Origin: Polyangiaceae bacterium
GTDB taxonomy: Bacteria > Myxococcota_A > Polyangia > Polyangiales > Polyangiaceae
Direction of reading: 5' to 3'
Assembly (NCBI GenBank): GCA_041389725.1
Contig: JAWKRG010000012.1
Coordinates: 243,113 to 307,112, forward strand
Length of the DNA stretch: 64,000 bases
Positions 32,579 through 40,729 of the stretch are shown here, piece after piece (position 1 is the stretch's first letter; the number at the start of each line of letters is the position of its first letter). The notes below the pieces were generated by a model. The model did not search any database, had not been told where the DNA came from, and saw only the letters and a program-made list of their open reading frames with translations. Both the position numbers and the translations under genes were made by a program.

Positions 32579-33787
32579 CGACGCCACGCACCTCACGATC
32601 TGCTCGCCGCTCGATCTGTCGCGGATGACGGCAGGGCAGCGTTTGCGTGTGGGAGGTCGCATCCTCGTGGTCCAAGACGAAAGCTGTATCCTCGCGGATG
32701 CACTCGCGCAGATCCGTGCCAACTGCAGCGGCGCAACCCCTGCCCTGGGCAGCTTTGCGGTGCTCGATGGAATTTGGGACGGCCAGGCACTGCAGCACGC
32801 CGAGGTCGAGCTGGAACGAGCCGCCCCGCCCCCGAGCGGCGATGGCGACTTCGCGCGGTTGAGTCTCGCTGGCGTGGGTCACAACCTCGCCGCTCGCGCC
32901 CGCGCGCTTTCGGCCCTTCGCGCGTACTTTGCGGAGCAAGACTTCTTGGAGATCGATGCGCCTTTCATCGTGCAGGCGCCGGGGTTGGACGCCTACGTCG
33001 AAGCGGTGAAAGCGGACGGCGGCTATTGCTCCACTTCCCCGGAGTTTCAACTCAAGCGCCTGCTCGCCGCCGGGCTGCCACGCCCCTACTGCTTGGGTCA
33101 CGTGGCGCGCGCCGAAGAAGACGGCCCCTGGCACGAACGCGAGTTCTGCATGCTCGAGTGGTACCGGGCTTTGCCGGCGCGGAGGAAGTGCAACGCGACA
33201 CCGAAGAGCTGCTGCGGCGGGTGGCGCGAGCGGTTGGCGACAGTTCGCACGTGGACCTTTCAGACGGGCGCCGAGTGGATCTCGAACCGCCCTTCGAGCG
33301 AATGAGCGTGCGCGAGGCCTTTCGCCTCTACGCAGACATCGCGGATGCTGCCGACTTGGCGGCGGAAGACGAGAGTCTCTACTTCCAAATCTTCGTCGAT
33401 CGCGTCGAGCCGGCCCTGGCTCGCATCGACCGTCCGCTGTTCTTGCAGGAGTTCCCCGCAAGCCAAGCGGCCTTGGCGCGGCTGTCCTCGACGGATCCCA
33501 CCGTCGCTGAGCGCTTCGAGTTGATGATCGGTGGAATCGAGCTCTGCAACGGGTTCGTGGAGCTCACCGACGCGACCGAGCAGCGCGCGCGTTTCGCGCA
33601 GGAACTCCAGCGCCGTCGCGCGCGGGGGCAACCCACGCCGCCCACCGACGAGCGCTTTCTGTCCGCCCTGGCGGCGGGAATGCCGCCGGCGGCGGGCAAC
33701 GCCGTGGGTGTCGACCGCGTGATCGCGCTGTGCCTGGGGCAAGCACGCATCGACCAGGTCATGGCATTCCCCCGCTGCTGGCTGTGA
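32571..33787 (+). pseudogene. epmA: EF-P lysine ligase EpmA (GenX/PoxA), frameshifted
   Basis: The start GTG is 32571. Class II lysyl-tRNA-synthetase-like motifs are STSPEFQLKRLLAAGL, HEREFCMLEWYR and GNAVGVDRVIALCLGQARIDQVMAFPR, and the size of the catalytic part matches EpmA, which attaches beta-lysine to elongation factor P. At 33170-33172 (GCTTTGCC) the frame breaks after LEWYRA and resumes in the next frame as FAGAEEVQRDTEELLRRVARAVG. One more T would restore one frame of 1218 bases (405 residues). Unlike usual EpmA (about 325 residues) it has an N-terminal about 75-residue stretch resembling an OB fold (RLRVGGRILVVQDESCILAD). It is either a sequencing error or a real loss. Confidence 0.8.
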
Positions 33788-33834
33788 GGTAGCCTCCCGC
33801 GAGGCGTCCCGGCAGTGCCGGGGCTGGAGGGCTG

Positions 33835-34737
33835 ATGGAATCGTCGTTCCTGACCAAAGTCGTTCTACCGATCGCGCTCTTCGTGATCATGCTCGGAATG
33901 GGTTTGTCACTCGTGCCCGAGGACTTCCGCCGCGTCCTGCGCCAGCCGAAGGCCGTCTTGGTGGGCGCTGCGCTGCAGATGATTGCCCTGCCCCTGCTTG
34001 GCTTCGCCTTCGTGAGTATCTTCGGGCTCGGCGGCACGCTGGCTGTGGGATTGATGGTGCTCGCGCTGTGCCCCGGCGGGACCACCTCGAACATGATCTC
34101 GTTCTTGTCGCGGGGCGACGTAGCGCTGTCGATTTCCCTGACCGCGGTGGTGAGCCTGGTGACGCCCTTCACCATTCCCATCGCGCTAGCGCCGATCATG
34201 GTGCACTACCTGGGCAAGTCGAGCAGCTTCGTGCTGCCAATCGGCCAGACCATCGTGCAGCTCCTGGCCATCACCGTCGTGCCCGTCCTGATCGGGATGT
34301 TCATTCGGCACAAGGCGCCCGCCGCGTCCCGACGAGCCGAAGGCGCCGTGAAGGTGCTGTCCATTCTTTTTCTCTTCGCGGTCATCGGCGGCATCATTCG
34401 CCAAAACTGGGACAAGCTTCCGGGCTTTTTCGCGCAAGCGGGCCTGTCCTCGCTGGCCCTCAACGTCACGGGCATGGCTCTGGGCTACTTCTCCGCGCGC
34501 AGCGCGAAGCTCGGGGAGCGGCAGGCGATCACCATCGGGATCGAAGTTGGGATCCAGAACGGCACCACGGCGTTGCTCATCACCGGCACGCTCCTGGGTA
34601 GCCCGGAGATGAGCATTCCGCCGGCGATCTACAGCCTGATCATGTTCGCGACGGGCGCAGCTTTCGGCAGCATCGTGTCACGACGCGTCCCCAAGTCCGC
34701 AGAGGTCGGCGCCGCCGCGCCCTCCACCGGCCAGTGA
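33835..34737 (+). CDS. Bile acid:sodium symporter (BASS) family transporter
   Basis: A 300-residue protein with about nine to ten membrane helices. BASS hallmarks are MVLALCPGGTTSNMISFLSRGDVALSISLTAV (Na+ site motif) and EVGIQNGTTALLITGTLLGS in the second repeat (conserved E-G-QN). Bacterial members move organic anions, for example pantothenate or related acids, with sodium. The substrate is unknown here. A ribosome site GGAGG (33826-33830) precedes the ATG. It is convergent with the next gene, with 3 bases between stops. Confidence 0.92.
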   Translation: MESSFLTKVVLPIALFVIMLGMGLSLVPEDFRRVLRQPKAVLVGAALQMIALPLLGFAFVSIFGLGGTLAVGLMVLALCPGGTTSNMISFLSRGDVALSISLTAVVSLVTPFTIPIALAPIMVHYLGKSSSFVLPIGQTIVQLLAITVVPVLIGMFIRHKAPAASRRAEGAVKVLSILFLFAVIGGIIRQNWDKLPGFFAQAGLSSLALNVTGMALGYFSARSAKLGERQAITIGIEVGIQNGTTALLITGTLLGSPEMSIPPAIYSLIMFATGAAFGSIVSRRVPKSAEVGAAAPSTGQ

Positions 34738-34740
34738 AGG

Positions 34741-37221
34741 CTACTGGCCGATCTGCGGCACCTCCGCCGATGCGGCCATGCCCAAGAATCGCGCCACGTC
34801 ATCCCGAGCGGAAGCCACATCAACCGCCACGAAGTGGCCGTCCGAGCCCGAGGCAGGCGCGTACTGTCGCACGCCAAGCGTGACGAAGCTGCCCGCGGTG
34901 ACCTCGAAGTTTCCACTCAGCGGCGTAGCTGTTTCCTTCAGGCCACCAATGGCCTCGGGGGTCGTCACGCTGGCGTCGGCGGCAGCGAGATCGACGCGGG
35001 CCGCTAGAGCGAACGCCTCCAGAGTGGCCGCGGGGCTGAAGTGATCCCCGAGGCCGTAGGTCATGAACAGATGCTTCGGAAGCTTGCCACTGAGCGGCTT
35101 GCGCCCGATGTACAGCGCGGCGTTGAGGGGATCCGCGGGATCGATCCACTGCTGCAGTAGGGTCAACGCCGGATGCATGTCGCCGCCCGCCAGCTCGCCC
35201 TTGCCATCGTAGTCGGCAAGGACGAAGGGCACGGCCCCCTTGATGTTCACGGGCTCGGTCTTGTTGAGCAGCGCGTGAATCAAGCTGGCGCCGTTGCCAC
35301 TCAGCACTGCCGCACTGACCTGATCCATGTGCGGAAGCACCAGGCTGCCGTGGGTAGCGCCTTGGGAGTGGCCGTAGAAGACCAGTCGAGCCGGATCGAT
35401 CTTCAGGTCGTCACCACCGCTCTCCGCCGCGGCGACGTCGAGGGTGGTCAGCATGCGCGCCATGCCGAGCTGGTCAGCCGCCCCTTGCAGCGGGTTGCCG
35501 CGCGCAGCAGCGGGGTTGCTGAAGTTGAAGAAGAGATCGTTCGGTGAAGCGGTGGACCCGCCACGGCGTGGACCGTGTTGCACCTGGTCGATACCGATCA
35601 CGGCGAACCCGACCGTGCCCGACGGTGTGGTGGCCTTGGCGAGTGCGCCGGCGATCTCCGCGCGAACATGGCTGCGGAAGGACCCACCCGTGCCGTGGGC
35701 GAAGAGCACGGCCGGCCAACCTGCGGCCGGCATCGTGCCTTTCGGCACCGTCATCGCCATGCACACTTCCTCACTGCGCACGGGCTTGTTCAGATCCAAA
35801 TCGCCGCCGGCGTCGCTGTAGGGCGGCGCGCCCTTCTGGAAGACCGGCAGACTGACGAGTGCGTGGTACTCGTCGTAGTCCGCGACAGCGGCGCCACAAG
35901 CGCGGTCGCCCTCGGCGTCGGGACAGGGGCTCTTCACGCCCGAGTCGCACTTGACCCAGCCCTTCACGGTCGGAATACCCTGGCCCTCGACAGCCGACGC
36001 CAGCTTCTGCATGGGGTCCAGGACGTTGGCCGTGGTGATCACCGTGGCATTCAAGATGGTGCCCGGATCGATGGACTTGTCCGATAGGTAGTCACGGAAG
36101 GGCGCATAGGCCGCGTAGGCTTTCGTGAGCGCCGCGTCCGACGGCGCCCCGGGAGCGAGCAGCGCGGCCAGTTGACTGCTGCGCCCGATCGCTTCGTTCT
36201 TCTCGCTCTTGCCCGCCGTCGTAATCCACACGGCGTAGGTGTGCCCTGGCAGCATCGGCGCGCCGCGAGAGCGCCGCACTCCGAGCCAGTTCTCGCACAC
36301 GTACTTCGTGCGTGGACCCGACGCGAACCAATAGAGCCCGGCATTGGCGCCGTACTCGGGCGCTCCCGGGGTCACGTCGATCCAGTGAACCGGCGCTTCG
36401 TTGCCCACGGGCTTGAAGGTCTCGAAGTTGATCGGCCCGCTGAAGCGAAAGATGGCCGTCGGATAGGTGCCCCAGCCCTTCTCGTTCTGGACGATGGCAT
36501 CCACGTAGCGCTGCACCGGGTCGAAACCGAGCAATTCGGCGCCGGGGGTCGGGAAGCCATCCAAGTTGATCTTGCCGCCGTCCACGCGGGCGTCGTTGGG
36601 GAATGGCAAGCGGAAGAAGTCACCCTCCTGCGCGTCCTTGGCCCCCGGAACCTCGAAGTATGCCCGTACCGTGCCAGCGCTTGGCCCCTCGCAGTTCACC
36701 CCGGCCCAGGTGTTGACGCCGAAGGTCGGCACGCCGGGTGGCGTCAGGCCGCACTTGCCTGCCGTGCACGTGAGGCCGGCAAAGCAGTCGAGCGCCGTGC
36801 TGCACTCCGCTCCGACGTCGCCGCCACCCTCGGCTTTGCACTGAGTGGAGAAGCCGACGATGGCGCAGCGCAAGCCATCTCCGCAGTCCAGATCGCTGCT
36901 GCAGGAATCGCCCTCCGCGCCGCCGCCGCTCTGCTGACAGCTGCCGCCCGAGCATTGCAGTCCGGGCTGGCACTCGCCACTCAGGACGCACTTCGCGCCT
37001 TCTGCCTGCGTGTGACCCAACTCACAGACGCCAGATGCGCCGCAGGCGAGCCCAGCGCGGCATGGCTTTGCGGGCGCACACGCATCCCCGACGCCACCTC
37101 CACCCGGGATCCCTCCAGTGCCACCCGTGCCGTCGCCAGGTCGCGCCACCGAACCTTCGTCGCAACCCAACGCGCACACGCCCACCCAAATCAGCCCGAA
37201 GCCAAATCGCGAAACCCTCAT
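34741..37221 (-). CDS. Large lipoprotein with Cys-rich N-terminus and alpha/beta-hydrolase domain
   Basis: An 826-residue protein from ATG 37221; upstream in-frame residues lack signal character. Lipobox ALGC is followed by a Gly-rich linker and a Cys-rich block at about 45-170 (DACAPAKPCRAGLACGASGVCELG and similar repeats). The main part has an Ig-like or beta region, then an esterase/lipase-type hydrolase: oxyanion-type LFAHGTGGSF, nucleophile elbow YGHSQGATH (Ser619) and a later DHFSPA that may supply the His. It probably acts on an ester or lipid at the cell surface. It is divergent from surE, with 63 bases between. Confidence 0.82.
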   Translation of the reverse strand: MRVSRFGFGLIWVGVCALGCDEGSVARPGDGTGGTGGIPGGGGVGDACAPAKPCRAGLACGASGVCELGHTQAEGAKCVLSGECQPGLQCSGGSCQQSGGGAEGDSCSSDLDCGDGLRCAIVGFSTQCKAEGGGDVGAECSTALDCFAGLTCTAGKCGLTPPGVPTFGVNTWAGVNCEGPSAGTVRAYFEVPGAKDAQEGDFFRLPFPNDARVDGGKINLDGFPTPGAELLGFDPVQRYVDAIVQNEKGWGTYPTAIFRFSGPINFETFKPVGNEAPVHWIDVTPGAPEYGANAGLYWFASGPRTKYVCENWLGVRRSRGAPMLPGHTYAVWITTAGKSEKNEAIGRSSQLAALLAPGAPSDAALTKAYAAYAPFRDYLSDKSIDPGTILNATVITTANVLDPMQKLASAVEGQGIPTVKGWVKCDSGVKSPCPDAEGDRACGAAVADYDEYHALVSLPVFQKGAPPYSDAGGDLDLNKPVRSEEVCMAMTVPKGTMPAAGWPAVLFAHGTGGSFRSHVRAEIAGALAKATTPSGTVGFAVIGIDQVQHGPRRGGSTASPNDLFFNFSNPAAARGNPLQGAADQLGMARMLTTLDVAAAESGGDDLKIDPARLVFYGHSQGATHGSLVLPHMDQVSAAVLSGNGASLIHALLNKTEPVNIKGAVPFVLADYDGKGELAGGDMHPALTLLQQWIDPADPLNAALYIGRKPLSGKLPKHLFMTYGLGDHFSPAATLEAFALAARVDLAAADASVTTPEAIGGLKETATPLSGNFEVTAGSFVTLGVRQYAPASGSDGHFVAVDVASARDDVARFLGMAASAEVPQIGQ

Positions 37222-37284
37222 CCTTCCGAGTTTCGCTCGGATTTGTCCTTTCCGCAAAGCCTCGACGTCGCTATGGGACCGAGC

Positions 37285-38049
37285 ATGAATCGGCCCTTGA
37301 TTCTCCTTTCCAACGACGACGGATATCGCTCTGCCGGGATCAACGTCCTTGCCGAGACCCTTCGCGAGTTTGCTGATGTGGTCATCTGTGCGCCTGAAAC
37401 GGAACAGAGCGCGTCCAGCCACTCCCTCAGCCTGCATCGGCCCCTGCGCCTATACGCCCACGGCGAGCAGACCTTCTCCGTCGACGGCACGCCCGCTGAC
37501 TGCGTGTATGTAGCGCTCCATGCCGAACAGCGGGTGCTGGCCCGTCGCCCGGATCTGGTCGTGAGCGGACTCAATCACGGAGTGAACCTCGGCGACGACG
37601 TGTTCTATAGCGGCACGGTGGCCGCCGCGAGGGAGGCGGCGCTCAAGGGTCTGCCCGCCCTGGCGGTCTCCGCCGCGCAGGGGGCCGATCGCGCAGCCGC
37701 CGCGCGGCTGTCCGCTACTATCGCGCGAGCCATGTTGGCCCAAGCGTTCGATCGCGCCGTCCTGCTCAACGTCAACTTCCCGTCCGGCAGCAGCTGGGAA
37801 GTCACCCCCACGCGCCTGGGTCGCCGCGTGTACGAGGACGGTGTGGAGTTTCGCCGCGACCCGCGGGGGCGCGAGTACCTCTGGATCGGTGGGCCCGGCG
37901 TCACTCATCGCGAGGCGCCCGGCTCCGATACCGAGGCCTACGACGCGGGCCGCGTTGGCGTCACGCCCCTGGTCCTGGATCTGTGGGGCCGCTCGCAGCA
38001 AGGCGATGCGGAAGCCGTGGTCCAGGCGCTGGCCGGACCCGAGTCCTGA
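37285..38049 (+). CDS. surE: 5'-nucleotidase SurE
   Basis: A 254-residue protein. The metal site SNDDG (Ser9-Gly13) and the conserved SGLNHGVNLGDDVFYSGTVAAARE are intact. SurE removes phosphate from nucleoside monophosphates and is linked with stationary-phase survival. An ATG at 37273 in frame would add four residues (MGPS); 37285 fits the family start (MNRPLILLSNDDG) better. It lies in front of apt, so both encode nucleotide-salvage functions. Confidence 0.95.
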   Translation: MNRPLILLSNDDGYRSAGINVLAETLREFADVVICAPETEQSASSHSLSLHRPLRLYAHGEQTFSVDGTPADCVYVALHAEQRVLARRPDLVVSGLNHGVNLGDDVFYSGTVAAAREAALKGLPALAVSAAQGADRAAAARLSATIARAMLAQAFDRAVLLNVNFPSGSSWEVTPTRLGRRVYEDGVEFRRDPRGREYLWIGGPGVTHREAPGSDTEAYDAGRVGVTPLVLDLWGRSQQGDAEAVVQALAGPES

Positions 38050-38095
38050 TTCATCTGCGCCCACTTCGCCGCCGGGTCGTGATACACGGCGGGCG

Positions 38096-38824
38096 ATGGC
38101 TGCTCGCAAAACCAAGAAGAAGGTCTCCAAACGCCCTAGCCCCAAGGCCCGGGGCGCTGCTGCCCTGAAGCGCACGGCGAAGAGTCGCACGCCACGCGCA
38201 AGCGCGAAGCGTGACGCCAAGGCGACCCGCCGCCGCCCTCCCGCCAAGGCGGGCAGCAAGCAGCATCACCCGCACGCCGTTTCCAACTTGGCGCTGGAGC
38301 TCGACGGCTTGGCCCACGTCCGCGGGCTGATTCGCGACATCCCGAACTTCCCGCAACCGGGCGTCCTGTTTCGCGACATCACCCCGCTGCTAGCGGACCC
38401 GCGCGCGTTCCACATCGTGCTCGACGCGCTGGCCGAGCGCTTCGTCGGAGAACACATCGACGCGGTGGTCGGCATCGAATCCCGTGGCTTCATCTTTGGT
38501 GGCGCTTTGGCGGCGCGCCTGAATGCGAGCTTCGTTCCCGTGCGCAAGCCCGGCAAGCTCCCCTATCGTACCGAGAAGGTCAGCTACTCGCTGGAGTACG
38601 GCGAGAGCGAGTTGGAGATGCACCGCGACTCGCTGCGCGAAGGCGCGCGGGTGCTGATCGTGGACGACCTGTTGGCGACCGGAGGCACGGCCGCCGCTGC
38701 AGCCGAACTCGTCGACCGCCAGGGAGGCGTAGTGGCTGCCTTTGCCTTCGTGATCGAGCTGGATGCTCTGGGCGGCCGCAATCGCTTGGATTCGGCTCCC
38801 ATCATCTCGATCTTGAACTACTGA
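38096..38824 (+). CDS. apt: Adenine phosphoribosyltransferase with histone-like N-terminal tail
   Basis: A 242-residue protein, whereas Apt is normally about 170-180. Residues from about 68 on are a complete Apt: LIRDIPNFPQPGVLFRDITPLLADP, AVVGIESRGFIFG, RKPGKLPYRT and the PRPP loop VLIVDDLLATGGTAAA. The first about 65 residues are Lys/Arg/Ala/Pro-rich (ARKTKKKVSKRPSPKARG, KATRRRPPAKAG), like a histone H1 tail. No ATG, GTG or TTG at the usual Apt start would remove it. Apt converts adenine plus PRPP to AMP. The tail may bind nucleic acid (inference). Confidence 0.92.
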   Translation: MAARKTKKKVSKRPSPKARGAAALKRTAKSRTPRASAKRDAKATRRRPPAKAGSKQHHPHAVSNLALELDGLAHVRGLIRDIPNFPQPGVLFRDITPLLADPRAFHIVLDALAERFVGEHIDAVVGIESRGFIFGGALAARLNASFVPVRKPGKLPYRTEKVSYSLEYGESELEMHRDSLREGARVLIVDDLLATGGTAAAAAELVDRQGGVVAAFAFVIELDALGGRNRLDSAPIISILNY

Positions 38825-38852
38825 CGGCTCTCCAACCGCGCCTGGGGGCGAG

Positions 38853-40082
38853 ATGTCGGATCCGGAGCTACTGAGAGAAATCGAGACGCTGGTCGCCGAG
38901 GACGTGGCGCGCTTCGGCATGGCTGGCGAGGTGCGCATCGAGGGGCGGAACATTCTCCTGGACGGGCACGGCCCGACCACGCGCGCGGATCTCGGTGCGC
39001 TGCTCGAACAATGGGACGCGCTGCCTCAGGATGCCCGGCGGCGGCGCGCGACGGCCTTGGCGCGTCGCCTCGTCGAAGCCCGCCGCTCCCTCGCGCCCCC
39101 GGCACCGACGCGGAGTCGCTTTGGCGTACCGAAGTTCGTGGCGCCGCTATTGATTCTCGGTGCGGGCGCGGGCGCCATCTGGCTGTCGTACCGCGCCCTG
39201 ACCCCCGGCGGACAGCCGGCGCCGGCCGCGGCCCCCGCCGCCGCGCCGAGCGCCAGCGCGGGCGGCGCCGATCAGTACGAAGCCGAGCGCCTCTCCCGCG
39301 CCGAGGCCGTCTGCGTCGCGACCCGCGAGCGCGTACAGCGCGGTGCGACAGTAGGTCCCACGGACGTGGAAGGTTGGGTCGTCGAACTCACTTTGCTGCG
39401 CTCGAGCGGCAGCACCGCGCTGACCTTCGATCCCGCGCTTTCCAGCTTCATCACCCGACGCGCGGGCAGCCTGGAGGGCACCTTCAGCTGGGCCGGCGCC
39501 CCGAGCATTGCCGCGCGGCAAGGACCTTTCACCCGCGTGACCGTGGCGGACGCGAGCATTCCGGACCCGGGCCACCCCACTTGGTACGGCGTGACACTCA
39601 CCTTCAGCGGGCGCTACGTGATCAGCTACTTCACGGAAGAGGAGCGTGCCGAGTATCTCAAGCTCGCGTTCAATTTGGCGGACCGCCTGGGCGCGGACTA
39701 CGCTGGTCTCTACGCCCGCTGCGCCCAGAGCCGGACCCATCACATCGGTGCCTGGTTCCGCGGCCCGGACGCGGCGGGGGCGGCCGCTTCGTTGATCTAC
39801 TTCATGGGGGCGTTCGCGGACCCGCCTCACATCGAGAGCGGGATGCTGTTTCCCCGGGGCGGCGACGACCCAGTACGCAGCAACGCACTGACCCGCATCG
39901 CGGACAAGAGCGCGTCGCTGACGCGTAACAAGGTCCTGTCCCTACTCTCCACCAGCGGCGGCATGATCTCCGGGCGCACGAAGGCACCCAACGTCATCTC
40001 CTTCCCCTTCAAGGATGGAAACCGCGCCTCCCGAGCCAGCCTGGACCTGGCCCGAGACGTGGACCTGGCCGTCAAGAACTGA
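38853..40082 (+). CDS. Single-pass membrane protein of unknown function
   Basis: A 409-residue protein. A soluble N-terminal part (residues 1-about 85, helical, EIETLVAEDVARFG) precedes one membrane helix at about 95-112 (FVAPLLILGAGAGAIWLSY). A Pro/Ala linker and an extracytoplasmic domain of about 260 residues follow (GVTLTFSGRYVISYFTEEERAEYLKLAF). No family motif is recognised. GGGGGCGAG sits upstream of the ATG. The 3' end overlaps the convergent grx gene by 11 bases. Confidence 0.75.
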   Translation: MSDPELLREIETLVAEDVARFGMAGEVRIEGRNILLDGHGPTTRADLGALLEQWDALPQDARRRRATALARRLVEARRSLAPPAPTRSRFGVPKFVAPLLILGAGAGAIWLSYRALTPGGQPAPAAAPAAAPSASAGGADQYEAERLSRAEAVCVATRERVQRGATVGPTDVEGWVVELTLLRSSGSTALTFDPALSSFITRRAGSLEGTFSWAGAPSIAARQGPFTRVTVADASIPDPGHPTWYGVTLTFSGRYVISYFTEEERAEYLKLAFNLADRLGADYAGLYARCAQSRTHHIGAWFRGPDAAGAAASLIYFMGAFADPPHIESGMLFPRGGDDPVRSNALTRIADKSASLTRNKVLSLLSTSGGMISGRTKAPNVISFPFKDGNRASRASLDLARDVDLAVKN

Positions 40083-40383
40083 TCAGCTTTTCCAGCTCGC
40101 CGGACTCGTGCAAGTCCGTGATGATGTCGCATCCGCCGATGAACTTCCCATTCACGTAGAGCTGCGGAATCGTCGGCCAGTTGGCGAAGTCCTTGATGCC
40201 CTGACGGATGTCCGGGTCCGCCAGCACGTTCACGTCTTTGTACTCGACGCCGAGCTGCTTGAGGATGCCGACCACCTGGGCCGAGAACCCACACTGGGGG
40301 AAGAGCTTGCTGCCCTTCATGAACAACACCACATGGCTCTGCTTCAGGGTCTCTTCGATGCGATCTTTCACGGTCTGGTCCAT
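40072..40383 (-). CDS. grxD: Monothiol glutaredoxin (Grx4/GrxD type)
   Basis: A 103-residue protein with active site PQCGFS (Cys31). The glutathione-binding parts WPTIPQLYVNGKFIGGCDI and the usual LHESGELEKLI end are present. CGFS glutaredoxins carry [2Fe-2S] clusters between scaffold and target proteins, often as a heterodimer with BolA. The ATG overlaps the bolA stop (ATGA), so the two partners are co-translated. Confidence 0.95.
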   Translation of the reverse strand: MDQTVKDRIEETLKQSHVVLFMKGSKLFPQCGFSAQVVGILKQLGVEYKDVNVLADPDIRQGIKDFANWPTIPQLYVNGKFIGGCDIITDLHESGELEKLISS

Positions 40384-40640
40384 CACGCGCCTCCATTCAG
40401 GCGCTTCCACGCCTCGGGGGTGTACGTCTTGAGCGCGAGCGCGTGGATGGGACCCGTCATGGCATCCCCTAGCGCCGCGTACACCATCTGATGCTGCTCC
40501 ACCGGGCTCTTGCCCGCGAAGGCAGTGCTCACCACCCGCGCCTGGTAGTGGTCCTGGGTGCCGGTCAGGTCCTTGAGATCGACGTCGGCGTCGGGAAAGG
40601 CCTGAACGATGCGCTGTTTGACTTCCTCGGGGGCCAGCAT
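40383..40640 (-). CDS. bolA: BolA-family protein
   Basis: An 85-residue protein of the BolA fold: VKQRIVQAFPDADVDLKDLTG, then VVSTAFAGKSPVEQHQMVYAALGDAM and IHALALKTYTPEAW. The conserved His (EQHQMVYAAL) that can ligate a shared cluster is present. It is coupled to the CGFS glutaredoxin, a widely conserved pairing for iron-sulfur trafficking. A promoter candidate with a TTGACA box lies just upstream. Confidence 0.93.
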   Translation of the reverse strand: MLAPEEVKQRIVQAFPDADVDLKDLTGTQDHYQARVVSTAFAGKSPVEQHQMVYAALGDAMTGPIHALALKTYTPEAWKRLNGGA

Positions 40641-40648
40641 GGTGGGGG

Positions 40649-40677
40649 AAATTTGCCGTTACGTAAGGTTTTGTCAA
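40649..40677 (-). promoter_or_regulatory. Candidate bolA-grx promoter with TTACGTAA palindrome
   Basis: On the minus strand TTGACA (40677-40672) and AAATTT (40654-40649) are 17 bases apart, ending 8 bases before the bolA ATG, so the leader would be very short. An 8-base palindrome TTACGTAA (40659-40666) sits between the two hexamers, a good operator position. The -10 match is weak. Confidence 0.45.
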
Positions 40678-40729
40678 CGGGGGGGCTGCCCATCGGCCAT
40701 TTGACGGCCGGGGCGGCCCCCGTGCCCTG

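Noticed and set aside
31594..33172. Programmed ribosomal frameshifting in the lipoprotein and epmA genes
   Set aside because: Neither site has a slippery heptamer or a following pseudoknot, and the two shifts are in opposite directions; single-base errors or mutations are simpler.
32571..33787. Lysyl-tRNA synthetase instead of EpmA
   Set aside because: The total length is about 405 residues, far short of LysRS (about 500), and the wording HEREFCMLEWYR and GVDRVIALCLGQARIDQVMAFPR fits EpmA.
36172..37270. Long plus-strand open frame in front of surE
   Set aside because: It mirrors the minus-strand lipoprotein gene, its translation is Arg/His-rich without domain character, and surE has its own family start at 37285.
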